The position numbers were made by a program, and so were the translations under genes. The notes below the pieces were generated by a model. That model searched no databases and was not told the DNA's origin. It saw nothing but the letters and a program-made list of their open reading frames with translations. A stretch of DNA of 50,952 bases from Novosphingobium sp. B1 (GTDB taxonomy: Bacteria; Pseudomonadota; Alphaproteobacteria; Sphingomonadales; Sphingomonadaceae): the NCBI RefSeq assembly GCF_900176395.1, contig NZ_FWXL01000018.1, forward strand, positions 1-50,952, in the 5' to 3' direction. This document shows, piece after piece, positions 1 to 8,378 of this stretch. How positions within the stretch are numbered: position 1 is the first letter of the stretch; every line of letters begins with the position of its first letter.

Positions 1-355
1 GATGCGGTCGCCAAGGTCATCGCCTACCTACAGAACGACTGGGACGGCTTCACCACATTCCTCGCCGACGGCCGCATATGTCTCTCGAACAACGCAGCAG
101 AGCGACAGCTGCGCAGCGTTGCTTCGCGGAAGAAAAGCCTGGTTGTTCGTCGGCTCAGATCGCGGTGGCCAGCGCGCCGCAATGATGTTCAGCCTCTTTG
201 GCACCGCGCGTCTTAACGACGTCGATCCACTCGCATGGTTCACCGACGTCCTCGCCAAGATCGACGACATACCCCAGAGCCGTCTTCACGAACTCCTCCC
301 GTGGCATTGGAAAGAAAGTCAGTTGCTGCAGCAAACCGATGAAATCGCTGCATGA
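1..355 (+). pseudogene. IS66-family transposase, 3' fragment with frameshift
   Basis: This is the C-terminal end of an IS66-type (TnpC) DDE transposase; the 5' part lies outside the window. Frame 1 reads through the family motif LSNNAAERQLRSVA (about 82-123). The continuation RGRKAWLFVGSDRGGQRAA and the typical terminal LNDVDPLAWFTDVLAKI...LLPWHWK are only found in frame 2, up to the TGA at 353-355. A one-base indel near 120-125 therefore breaks the gene. A remnant rather than an active element is likely. The matching right terminal repeat was not identified; it should lie within the next ~60 bases. Confidence 0.85.
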
Positions 356-951
356 TCTCTGGCAACTCCGCGCCACCTACCGAATGCGTACTCTTCAGCA
401 TGCTTTAAGCTGAGAGATGAGCACTTTGCGCCCCGCACTGAATTTCCAATGTGAAGAAGGCAGTCAATACTGGACGTTAACTAATCGTTCCACTACGCCC
501 CTCATGTGTCCTCAAGCGCACTTAACACGCTGACGAGCAGGCATTTATTCAAATATTAAAAGAGGCAACGCAGCAAATACTTGAACGGGAATTTGTTCCC
601 CCTGCTCGAAGCGCATTTGACAGCTCAGGCTGATTGCGCGGCAAACCGCAACGGTGCGTGATCGCACAGTGTGGTGGGTCATTCCTGCATCCAGGCGGGC
701 CAACCCGATCGGCGTCAGCAGATTTCTCGCACTGGACCTTGCCAAGATCTTAGACCCGCAGGTTTACCGTGGGGTAGCAGAGAAGCATTTCGGCTCTAAC
801 GTTAAATGCAAATTCTTGGCGGACACACGGCGCGCGACGTAAGCGCCCGGAGTTTCGTCCAGAACCAGCTTAACGCGAAGCCCTTGCGCTCCAAGGGATG
901 TTAGCCTAGCTCCGCGGACAATATGACCGTCAAGCAAATCTGAGCCTAACC
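356..951. other. Intergenic region between IS66 remnant and polysaccharide genes
   Basis: About 600 bases without a convincing gene. The short open frames on both strands have no recognisable product and no good ribosome-binding site. The first ~60 bases probably contain the right end of the IS66 element. The last part must hold the promoter or 5' leader of the downstream kpsE-like gene, but no clear -35/-10 pair stands out. Confidence 0.5.
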
Positions 952-2118
952 ATGACACAAATGGACCTATCCGTTCCTCGCGACGGACCGTCATCACAAA
1001 ATATTTCAGCCGTATCCGCTTGGCTGAAAAGGCGGCGTTGGTTCGTGCTTGTCGTGATAACTCCGACGATTCTTTCGGCCGTATATTTCGGCCTGATAGC
1101 ATCTGACGTTTATGTTTCTGAATCTCGCTTTGTCATAAAAAGTGCTAATCAGAAACAGCCTCAGCTCTCGACCCTCGCCAATCTTATTCAGACAACAGGT
1201 TTGTCTTCCGGGCAGGAACAGACCAACGAAATTCTCGACTATGTCAGATCGCGCGATGCCCTGAAGGCGCTGCAGTCCTCAGCGAAGGTTAGCGAGCGTT
1301 ATGGCGCTCCAAACGGGGACGCGTTGTCAAGATTTCCAGGAGTTTTCTCGGACACAAGCTTTGAAAGTCTCTACAAATTTTACGGCAAGATGGTGGACGC
1401 CAAGCTCGACAACGAAACGGGCGCTGCTGTTCTGACGGTCAAAGCTTTCAGCCCGCAAGACGCATACACGATAAATGCGAGCCTGCTGCGCATGAGTGAG
1501 GGGTTGATAAACCAGCTCAACAATCGCGCGCAGAGCCGCGCGATACTTGAAGCGCAAAAACAAGTCGATCTCGCCATGCAACGGGCCAAAACCGCTCGAG
1601 TCGCCATCACGCAATATCGTAATAGCCAGTCCTTGCTCGACCCTACGAAACAGGCAGGGGGGGTACTGGAGGTTTCAAACGGCCTTGTTGCAGCAAGAGC
1701 TGAACTCCAATCGCGACTTCAAACAATGCAACAGGTTGCCCCACAAAACCCATCAATACCCGCTTTGCGGCAGCGGATTGAGGCTTTGTCATCGCAAATC
1801 GCTCTACAAGATGGCCGGGTGGCAGGGACGCCTACAGGGCTGGCTTCCAAGCTGGGTGGGTATGAAGAGCTTGTAGTCGAACAGGAGTTCGCCACAGAAA
1901 GTCTGAACGCCGCGAACGCAGCATTAGTTCAGGCTACAAATGAAGCCCAGCGCCAGAAGTTTTATCTTGAGCGTATTGTCGATCCCAACGTTCCAGACAG
2001 AGCTCTTTTACCTAAGCGCATATGGAACATCATCGTGACGGCAGCCGCCATGCTATGCCTTTATTTCATTGGCTGGATGCTGGTTGTTGGTATTCTCGAA
2101 CACGCGCCGGATGACTGA
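952..2118 (+). CDS. Capsule/polysaccharide export inner-membrane protein, KpsE/CtrB/BexC family
   Basis: This 388-residue protein has the polysaccharide co-polymerase layout of KpsE/CtrB/BexC. It has a short cytoplasmic N-terminus, a first membrane segment at about residues 29-50 (WFVLVVITPTILSAVYFGLI), a long periplasmic region with coiled-coil-like Gln/Ala/Arg-rich helices (about 190-330), and a C-terminal membrane segment at about 360-385. The motif SDVYVSESRFVIKSA after the first segment is typical of the Wzz-like domain. In the family it links the ABC exporter to an outer-membrane channel. It is followed with ATGA overlap by the permease gene, so the three export genes form one operon. 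No KpsD/Wza outer-membrane protein is in the window. The ATG at 952 lacks a clear Shine-Dalgarno sequence. Confidence 0.88.
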   Translation: MTQMDLSVPRDGPSSQNISAVSAWLKRRRWFVLVVITPTILSAVYFGLIASDVYVSESRFVIKSANQKQPQLSTLANLIQTTGLSSGQEQTNEILDYVRSRDALKALQSSAKVSERYGAPNGDALSRFPGVFSDTSFESLYKFYGKMVDAKLDNETGAAVLTVKAFSPQDAYTINASLLRMSEGLINQLNNRAQSRAILEAQKQVDLAMQRAKTARVAITQYRNSQSLLDPTKQAGGVLEVSNGLVAARAELQSRLQTMQQVAPQNPSIPALRQRIEALSSQIALQDGRVAGTPTGLASKLGGYEELVVEQEFATESLNAANAALVQATNEAQRQKFYLERIVDPNVPDRALLPKRIWNIIVTAAAMLCLYFIGWMLVVGILEHAPDD

Positions 2119-2917
2119 CATGGCCGCTCCCGCTTTTAGAAAGCTTGCAAACGGATGGCGCATACAGCGCCGCGTGATCCATGCCCTCATGATCAGAGAG
2201 CTCGTTACACGCTTTGGTCGTGAAAATATTGGCTTCCTCTGGATAATGGTGGAGCCATTGTTGTTTGCAGGCTTGGTGGCGACTGTATGGCGCTTCATGA
2301 AAGGACCAGAAGAGCACGGTGTCGGAATCATTGCCTTCATCGTCTCAGGCTATATCCCAATTACGTTGTTCCGTCATGGAATGTCACGCAGCGTCAGTAT
2401 CTTCATTTCAAATTCTAGTCTAATGTATCATCGCCAGATAAAGATTCTTGATTTTATATTTGTGAGATTCATTATTGAATTTCTTGGCGGCGCTATGGGA
2501 TACGTGTTTATTGCTTCAATACTTATTGTATTTAACGAGTTTCCGGTTCCAGCAAACATAGGTTTGCTAATCGCGGGTTGGATGGTTTACGCGGTGTTTA
2601 CGCTATCAATCTGCTTTATCGTAGCCCCTTTGTCCGAAATATCAGAAGTGATGGAAAAGTTCATTCCAGTAATCACCTACATTATGGTGCCGTTCTCAGG
2701 TTTGTTTACAATGGCCTCATGGCTTACGCCCACAATGCGGGAATACCTTCTTTGGTCGCCATTCGTTAATGCGATGGAGATGATGCGTGAGGGCATTTGG
2801 GGCAATAAGATCACAGCATATTATAACGTTTGGAATCCAATCATTTGCTCAGCCGTGGCTGCGACCATTGGGTTGGCCCTCTGTCGGCACGTACGAAGGA
2901 CTCTGACGGTCGAATGA
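2111..2917 (+). CDS. ABC-2 type polysaccharide export permease, KpsM/CtrC family
   Basis: This 268-residue permease belongs to the ABC-2 family that exports capsule or O-antigen chains. The N-terminal amphipathic stretch with RELVTRFGRENIGFLWIMVEP is the usual KpsM/Wzm signature. It is followed by about six hydrophobic segments, the last near the C-terminus. The ATG at 2111 was chosen because it overlaps the upstream stop (ATGACTGA). The reading frame extends upstream, but an earlier start would lie deep inside the kpsE-like gene. It ends in an ATGA overlap with the ATPase gene. Together with the neighbouring ATPase it should form the inner-membrane transporter. Base composition is richer in A/T than in the later secretion locus, which suggests separate acquisition. 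Confidence 0.92.
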   Translation: MTDMAAPAFRKLANGWRIQRRVIHALMIRELVTRFGRENIGFLWIMVEPLLFAGLVATVWRFMKGPEEHGVGIIAFIVSGYIPITLFRHGMSRSVSIFISNSSLMYHRQIKILDFIFVRFIIEFLGGAMGYVFIASILIVFNEFPVPANIGLLIAGWMVYAVFTLSICFIVAPLSEISEVMEKFIPVITYIMVPFSGLFTMASWLTPTMREYLLWSPFVNAMEMMREGIWGNKITAYYNVWNPIICSAVAATIGLALCRHVRRTLTVE

Positions 2918-3561
2918 TCCGGTGCAAAGATATTAACAAGATCTATTCACATGGGTCGCAGCGAAAGCAGGTGCTGCAGAATGTCAATTTCGACGTTTTG
3001 CCTGGCGAGCGCGTTGCTCTTCTAGGACGGAACGGAGCTGGCAAGAGCACCTTGATCAAGCTCATTGGAGGCGTTGAACTGCCTACCTCGGGTAAGATTG
3101 TTCGAGATATGACGCACTCGTGGCCTTTGGGATTCTCTGGCGGTTTTCAAGGCAGCTTGACGGGTTATGATAATGCTCGTTTTATAGCTCGTATCTACGA
3201 CCATGATTATAAATCGGTCCGTGCGTTTGTCGAAGAGTTCACTGAACTCGGAAGGCAATTAAAGATGCCGGTGAAGACCTACTCCTCAGGCATGCGCGCG
3301 CGCTTAGCCTTTGCCCTTTCATTGGCGATTGAGTTCGATTGCTATTTGATCGACGAAATCATCTTGGTCGGAGATCAGAATTTTCAAAAAAAATGCCATG
3401 AGGAATTATTTGAGAAAAGAAAAAATCGCGCCATGATATTGGCTTCTCATAGCACGGACGCGATAAGGTTGTTTTGCAATAAGGCAGTAGTATTAAACAA
3501 GGGCATCGCAACGACGTATGCGAACGTGGACGAAGCTCTTGATATCTACTCTGCTCTCTAA
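2914..3561 (+). CDS. Polysaccharide export ABC transporter ATPase, KpsT/CtrD family
   Basis: This 215-residue ATPase energises the KpsM-like permease. It has a Walker A loop GRNGAGKST at residues 38-46, a signature-region YSSGMRARLAFALSLA, Walker B ending in CYLIDEI and an H-loop ASHS. Length and the SSGM-type signature match KpsT/Wzt-type ATPases without the C-terminal carbohydrate-binding extension of some Wzt proteins. This favours capsule-like export over O-antigen systems that recognise a terminal cap. The ATG at 2914 overlaps the permease stop (ATGA), and the upstream extension of the frame is within the permease gene. It is followed after 33 bases by an SDR epimerase gene. Confidence 0.92.
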   Translation: MIRCKDINKIYSHGSQRKQVLQNVNFDVLPGERVALLGRNGAGKSTLIKLIGGVELPTSGKIVRDMTHSWPLGFSGGFQGSLTGYDNARFIARIYDHDYKSVRAFVEEFTELGRQLKMPVKTYSSGMRARLAFALSLAIEFDCYLIDEIILVGDQNFQKKCHEELFEKRKNRAMILASHSTDAIRLFCNKAVVLNKGIATTYANVDEALDIYSAL

Positions 3562-3594
3562 GAAAATTTTCTACCAATTGGTCGGGAGTGTAAT

Positions 3595-4515
3595 TTGACG
3601 GTCGTCGGCATTCTTGGGGCAAATGGTTTCATCGGCCGGCATCTCGCCCGTGAGCTTGTGCGCACTGGTTATGACGTCGTTTGCTTCGCACGACAATTTC
3701 CTATCGATTTTCAAGAGGAATTTCAGAAGCGCGCGCGATTACAGTTTATCGAACTTAGCGACACCCTTAACGCATATACCAAAATAAAAGGCATAGATCA
3801 TATTGTTCAATTGATCAACACAACCAATCCATCTTTAGGTAATTCTATGGTTGTGGCTGATATAAAAGAGAATGTCGTACCGCAAGTCTCGTTCATACAA
3901 TCGTGTATCGAGGCAGGTGTCAAATCGTTCACATTCCTTTCGTCTGGCGGCACGGTTTATGGAGTTCCATTGACTGTTCCAATTGATGAAGATCACCCTT
4001 GCAGGCCGTTAAATTCGTATGGCATGACAAAGTTGGTCACCGAACAATACCTTCACATGCTCTGCACAGCTTCGGCGATGCGTTTTAATATTCTTCGGGT
4101 GGCGAATCCGTTCGGGCCTGGTCAGCTAGGCATTGGAGGTCAGGGGCTAATTGCTACTGTTTTGCAGAAGCATGCCAAAGGTGAGCCTCTGACAATATTT
4201 GGTGACGGTTCGAGTCAGCGTGATTATATTTATATTGAAGACACCATCGGAGCAATTGTTAGTGCTGTGGAAGTCGGTGGGACAAATTCTGTGATAAATA
4301 TTGGGAGTGGGGAGGGGCGTTCCATCCTTGATGTGATCTCAACGATCGAGTCATGTATTTCTGTACCTATAGAAAGAGTCCACGTGCGCTCAAGATCTAC
4401 GGATACGTCTATTAATATTCTTGATGTCAAGAAGGCGAAGCAGTTACTTGGATGGCAGCCGCAGGTAACCTTCCGCGAAGGTATATCGAAGACGGTTGCG
4501 CAATTTAGCCTATAA
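3595..4515 (+). CDS. NAD-dependent epimerase/dehydratase (extended SDR)
   Basis: This 306-residue nucleotide-sugar enzyme has the extended SDR fold. It shows an N-terminal Rossmann motif GANGFIG (residues 8-14), SSGGTVYG (116-123) supplying the catalytic Ser/Thr, and the YxxxK pair Y142/K146. NPFGPGQ and RDYIYIEDT are typical of UDP-hexose 4-epimerase-like members, so it probably makes a precursor for the exported polysaccharide. The exact substrate cannot be read from sequence. The start is TTG at 3595, preceded by GGGAG (3584-3588) at good spacing. An ATG downstream would delete the NAD-binding glycine motif. It lies between the exporter and the rhamnose genes on the same strand. Confidence 0.85.
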   Translation: MTVVGILGANGFIGRHLARELVRTGYDVVCFARQFPIDFQEEFQKRARLQFIELSDTLNAYTKIKGIDHIVQLINTTNPSLGNSMVVADIKENVVPQVSFIQSCIEAGVKSFTFLSSGGTVYGVPLTVPIDEDHPCRPLNSYGMTKLVTEQYLHMLCTASAMRFNILRVANPFGPGQLGIGGQGLIATVLQKHAKGEPLTIFGDGSSQRDYIYIEDTIGAIVSAVEVGGTNSVINIGSGEGRSILDVISTIESCISVPIERVHVRSRSTDTSINILDVKKAKQLLGWQPQVTFREGISKTVAQFSL

Positions 4516-4538
4516 ACTCGCCTTTTTGGGAATCGCTT

Positions 4539-5102
4539 ATGAAGGTAAAGTCACTCGCTCTAGATGGAGTAAAGGTCCTTTCTCCCTTGTTTCGGCGAGA
4601 CGAGCGCGGGTACTTTGCTGAAATATTCAGGCAAGAGCAGTTTTTTAGTGAAATTGGCCCGGTCAATCTCGTTCAAGAGAATGAGTCTCTGAGTATGAAT
4701 GTGGGGACGATAAGGGGATTACACTTCCAGAGCCCTCCACATGCGCAAGGTAAGCTTGTTCGTTGTAATGCCGGTGCAATTTTCGACGTCGCAGTCGATA
4801 TTCGACACGGGTCAAGTACATTCGGGCAATGGGTTTCTGAGGTTCTGACTCCGGAGAACGGTTTCCAGATGTGGATCCCTTCTGGCTTCGCTCATGGGTT
4901 TTGTACGCTAGAACCGGGCTCGGTAGTGTCCTATAAAGTCTCAGACTACTATTGTGCAGAGAGTGACAGAGGGATTGCATGGGACGACCCGGATATCAAC
5001 GTTGCCTGGCCGGACCTTGCCGATCCCAGTACGCTTTCGAGCAAAGACAAGACGCAGCCCCTGCTCTGTACGCTTCCCCACTTCTTTGAATTGGACCTTT
5101 AG
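4539..5102 (+). CDS. rmlC: dTDP-4-dehydrorhamnose 3,5-epimerase
   Basis: This 187-residue cupin-fold enzyme catalyses the third step of dTDP-L-rhamnose synthesis, epimerising C3 and C5 of dTDP-4-keto-6-deoxyglucose. Family hallmarks are RDERGYFAEIFR near the N-terminus, RGLHFQ with the catalytic His at residue 62, KLVRCNAGAIFDVAVDIR, WIPSGFAHGF, and SYKVSDYY carrying the active-site tyrosine region. Length is normal for RmlC. A weak GGGAA precedes the ATG. The next gene (rmlB) starts only 3 bases after the stop, so the four rml genes are almost certainly one transcript, in the order C-B-D-A. Confidence 0.95.
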   Translation: MKVKSLALDGVKVLSPLFRRDERGYFAEIFRQEQFFSEIGPVNLVQENESLSMNVGTIRGLHFQSPPHAQGKLVRCNAGAIFDVAVDIRHGSSTFGQWVSEVLTPENGFQMWIPSGFAHGFCTLEPGSVVSYKVSDYYCAESDRGIAWDDPDINVAWPDLADPSTLSSKDKTQPLLCTLPHFFELDL

Positions 5103-5105
5103 ATT

Positions 5106-6182
5106 ATGCGCGTGATCGTAACAGGTGGTGCCGGTTTCATTGGCTCTGCGCTTGTCCGCTATCTCGTTCTTGAACGGCAGCTGACCGTTCTTAATATCGA
5201 TGCTCTTACCTACGCAGGATGTCGTGCTTCCTTGCGAGACGTGGAAACATCCGAGAATTACTTCTTTCTCCACGCTAATATATGTGATCGGGTCGCGATG
5301 GACAAAGCCATCAGCGACTTTCAACCAGATCGAGTAATGCATTTGGCGGCCGAGAGCCACGTAGATCGATCCATAACGGGCGCAGCCGACTTCATTCAGA
5401 CTAACGTTGTGGGTAGTTTTGTCCTCCTTGAAGCGGTCCGTGAATATTGGAGTAAATTGGATGAGCCAGCAAAGAGTGGCTTCAGATTTTTGCACGTGTC
5501 GACTGATGAGGTGTATGGTTCTCTAGGGGAGGAAGGTCTTTTCCATGAGGATACAGCGTACGATCCAAGCTCGCCGTATTCTGCATCAAAGGCGGCATCG
5601 GACCATCTAGCAAAGGCCTGGCACAGAACTTATGGGTTGCCGGTAATTGTTTCTAATTGCTCGAACAATTATGGACCATATCATTTCCCCGAAAAGCTGA
5701 TTCCTCTCACAATTTTGAATGCGCTCATGGGCAAGAAGCTCCCTGTGTACGGTCAAGGAACTAACGTTAGGGACTGGCTTTATGTCGAGGACCACGCTCG
5801 AGCCCTAGATCTTATTGTTTCCAAGGGGAGGCCTGGCGAGACATACAATGTGGGTGGTAGAAATGAACGTCGGAATATTGACGTTGTGAGAGGTATCTGC
5901 CGTGTTCTAGACGACCTGCTTCCAGAAAATGAGCCGCGCGAGAATTTGATTGAATTTGTAGAAGATCGTCCAGGTCATGATGCTCGTTATGCAATCGACG
6001 CCACCAAGCTAGAGAACGAGCTAGGTTGGCGGGCTTTGGAAAACTTCGACTCTGGGATCATCAAGACGGTTAAGTGGTATCTTGCCAACCAATGGTGGTG
6101 GAAACCTTTGCGCGAGAAGTATGACGGTGCTCGGTTGGGCCTTGAGGTTGAACACTCGCCGGTTGTTCAGGTCCCAGAATGA
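5106..6182 (+). CDS. rmlB: dTDP-glucose 4,6-dehydratase
   Basis: This 358-residue extended SDR enzyme converts dTDP-glucose to dTDP-4-keto-6-deoxyglucose, the second step toward dTDP-L-rhamnose. It has the NAD-binding GGAGFIGS at residues 7-14, the family motif HLAAESHVDRSI, the catalytic STDEVYGSL (Thr, Asp and Glu triad around residues 132-136) and the YSASKAASDH YxxxK motif. NCSNNYGPYHFPEKLIP and VRDWLYVEDHA are further RmlB signatures. Length is typical. It overlaps the next gene by ATGA at 6179-6182, implying translational coupling with rmlD. Confidence 0.96.
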   Translation: MRVIVTGGAGFIGSALVRYLVLERQLTVLNIDALTYAGCRASLRDVETSENYFFLHANICDRVAMDKAISDFQPDRVMHLAAESHVDRSITGAADFIQTNVVGSFVLLEAVREYWSKLDEPAKSGFRFLHVSTDEVYGSLGEEGLFHEDTAYDPSSPYSASKAASDHLAKAWHRTYGLPVIVSNCSNNYGPYHFPEKLIPLTILNALMGKKLPVYGQGTNVRDWLYVEDHARALDLIVSKGRPGETYNVGGRNERRNIDVVRGICRVLDDLLPENEPRENLIEFVEDRPGHDARYAIDATKLENELGWRALENFDSGIIKTVKWYLANQWWWKPLREKYDGARLGLEVEHSPVVQVPE

Positions 6183-7078
6183 GGGTTCTAGTCACTGGAC
6201 GGTCTGGGCAGGTTGCGACCTGCTTAGCGGAAAGAGCAGCCGTCCATGGCTATGAGGCGGTCCTAGTTGGCCGACCTGAGTTCGACCTGACCGACGCAAG
6301 CACTATCAGCGCTGCCTTTGATCGCTGGAATCCAGACATTGTAGTTTCCGCAGCTGCTTACACAGCCGTTGACAGAGCGGAGAACGAGCGAGAGTTAGCT
6401 TTTTCGGTCAACTCGACCGGTCCCGCTTTCGTTGCCGCGGAGGCAGAGGCAAGATCGCTGCCAATTATTCATATTTCGACTGATTATGTCTTCGACGGAG
6501 AGTTGCAAAGAGCTTATGTCGAAACCGACCCTACTGTTCCAACCACTGTGTATGGCCAGTCAAAGCTTGGTGGAGAAGCAGCAGTCTCTAAGCATTCAAC
6601 GAACTGGGCAGTGTTGCGGACAGCATGGGTTTTTAGCCCATTTGGCCGAAACTTTGTAAACACGATGCTTCAACTCGCGGAGCAAAAAAGTGAGATTTCG
6701 GTAGTAAAAGATCAATTCGGTAATCCCACTGGCGCACATGCTATAGCAGACGGAATCCTAGCCGTTGCAAAAAATCTGATTACCGACAGTCGCCCGCAAT
6801 TGCGCGGCATTTTTCACATGGTGTGTTCGGGCTCGGCAACATGGTGCGAGTTTGCTGAAGCTATATTCCAATTGTCGGCACGGCGTGGAGGGCCGGCGGC
6901 GAAAGTAGTTGGAATTATGAGTGATGCTTACCCAACTCCTGCACGTAGGCCGGCCAACTCTCGGCTTGATTCAACTTTGATTCGCCAAATACATGGCATA
7001 AAACTGCCAGCTTGGCAGGTCGCTCTTGAAGACTTAATGCGACGCCAATACGAACAATACGCAACCTTTGAAGGATAG
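6179..7078 (+). CDS. rmlD: dTDP-4-dehydrorhamnose reductase
   Basis: This 299-residue SDR enzyme makes the final NAD(P)H-dependent reduction to dTDP-L-rhamnose. Recognised from the N-terminal nucleotide-binding TGRSGQVA, VSAAAYTAVDRAE, the catalytic region ISTDYVFDG and the YGQSKLGGE (YxxxK) motif, and from its place between rmlB and rmlA. The usual last glycine of the Rossmann motif is alanine here (GQVA instead of GQLG), a mild deviation. The ATG overlaps the rmlB stop. Confidence 0.95.
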   Translation: MRVLVTGRSGQVATCLAERAAVHGYEAVLVGRPEFDLTDASTISAAFDRWNPDIVVSAAAYTAVDRAENERELAFSVNSTGPAFVAAEAEARSLPIIHISTDYVFDGELQRAYVETDPTVPTTVYGQSKLGGEAAVSKHSTNWAVLRTAWVFSPFGRNFVNTMLQLAEQKSEISVVKDQFGNPTGAHAIADGILAVAKNLITDSRPQLRGIFHMVCSGSATWCEFAEAIFQLSARRGGPAAKVVGIMSDAYPTPARRPANSRLDSTLIRQIHGIKLPAWQVALEDLMRRQYEQYATFEG

Positions 7079-7084
7079 TTAAGT

Positions 7085-7957
7085 ATGAAGGGCATTATTC
7101 TTGCTGGTGGAAGTGGTACTCGGTTATATCCGATGACGCTACCGACGTCTAAGCAGCTTATGCCTATTTATGATAAGCCAATGATCTACTATCCCCTCAG
7201 TACGCTAATGCTTGCCGGGATCAAAGAGATTTTGATTATTTCCACGCCGAGAGATTTGCCTGCTTTCCGTTCGCTATTAGGCGACGGTTCTTCGTGGGGG
7301 TTGGAAATTCAGTATGCAGTACAACCGAGCCCCGACGGGCTTGCTCAGGCTTATATAATTGGCGCCGACTTCGTTTCTGGTGAGCAATCTGCGCTAATTC
7401 TGGGTGACAATATTTATTACGGAAATGGTCTTCCGGAATTGTTGGAGAGCGCGCGGACTCGGAAAGTTGGCGCCAGTGTCTTTGCTTATCATGTCAACGA
7501 CCCTGAGAGATACGGTGTAGTCAGTTTTGATAAAGCGATGAGAGCAGAGTCAATTGAGGAGAAGCCCAGCCAGCCGAAATCGCATTGGGCGGTCACTGGG
7601 CTTTATTTTTACGACGCGGACGTCGTAAACATTGCGGCAAACTTGAAGCCCTCTCCGCGCGGCGAGCTAGAGATCACTGATATAAATCGCCATTATCTCG
7701 AACGTGGTGACCTTCACGTTGAAATTATGGGACGTGGTTATGCGTGGCTTGATACTGGTACGCCTGATAGCCTGCTTGACGCGGCGGAATTCGTGCGAGT
7801 GTTAGAAAAACGCCAAGGATTTAAGATATCAAGCCCCGAAGAGATTGCATTTCGTCAAGGCTTCATTGATGGTCAGCAATTGGAGAATTTAATAACGAAG
7901 CTTGGAAAGTCAGATTATGGTTTGTACTTGAAAACCGTTCTCAATTCTGAGGAGTGA
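7085..7957 (+). CDS. rmlA: Glucose-1-phosphate thymidylyltransferase
   Basis: This 290-residue nucleotidyltransferase joins glucose-1-phosphate and dTTP to make dTDP-glucose, the entry step of the rhamnose pathway. The N-terminus GIILAGGSGTRLYPMT followed by SKQLMPIYDKPMIYYPLS is diagnostic, as are ILGDNIYYG, VSFDKAMRAESIEEKPSQPKS and GYAWLDTGTPDSLLDA. Length is standard, and no extra domain is fused. AAGGA at 7071-7075, overlapping the end of rmlD, serves as ribosome-binding site. This is the last gene of the polysaccharide block and is convergent with the minus-strand adaptor gene. Confidence 0.96.
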   Translation: MKGIILAGGSGTRLYPMTLPTSKQLMPIYDKPMIYYPLSTLMLAGIKEILIISTPRDLPAFRSLLGDGSSWGLEIQYAVQPSPDGLAQAYIIGADFVSGEQSALILGDNIYYGNGLPELLESARTRKVGASVFAYHVNDPERYGVVSFDKAMRAESIEEKPSQPKSHWAVTGLYFYDADVVNIAANLKPSPRGELEITDINRHYLERGDLHVEIMGRGYAWLDTGTPDSLLDAAEFVRVLEKRQGFKISSPEEIAFRQGFIDGQQLENLITKLGKSDYGLYLKTVLNSEE

Positions 7958-8378
7958 TTTTATTACTTTCACTCGTGCGTCCAGCTTGGTGGTCGATCCT
8001 TTGGCTATCAGGCTCGTGCGTATAGTCTATTTCTATGATTAGCCTATTGCGCTTTCAACCCTTTTTGCTTGGGCAACTGGCTGGTTATCCATCATACTTA
8101 AGATTATAGAATGATAAGTCCAACTGAGCTTACCCTCTCCACTGCTCATGTAGATACTTGCAGCTAAAAATAATTAGTTTAATCGCCCTCCGAAATTGCG
8201 TCTTAAATATTTGTGTATGTCGTATGATTTTAAACAGATCCAGCTTTGCGGTTTTTGACAATGAGGGTTCGAGCTAAGATTGATGCACAGGTTGCGTGTA
8301 ATAACCTTGTAGATATGGCGTTGTCATAATTCGGAATACTCGTACACTCAGCGAACGTGTTACATGTTTGGCATAAGT
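7958..8378. other. A/T-rich intergenic region between convergent genes
   Basis: About 420 bases between the ends of rmlA and the convergent HlyD-like gene. It is A/T-rich and has no supported reading frame. No strong hairpin with a T-tract was found for either gene; a weak 6-bp inverted repeat (GAGTGA/TCACTC) lies at the rmlA stop. The region marks a composition boundary between the A/T-richer polysaccharide block and the G/C-richer secretion locus. Confidence 0.5.
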
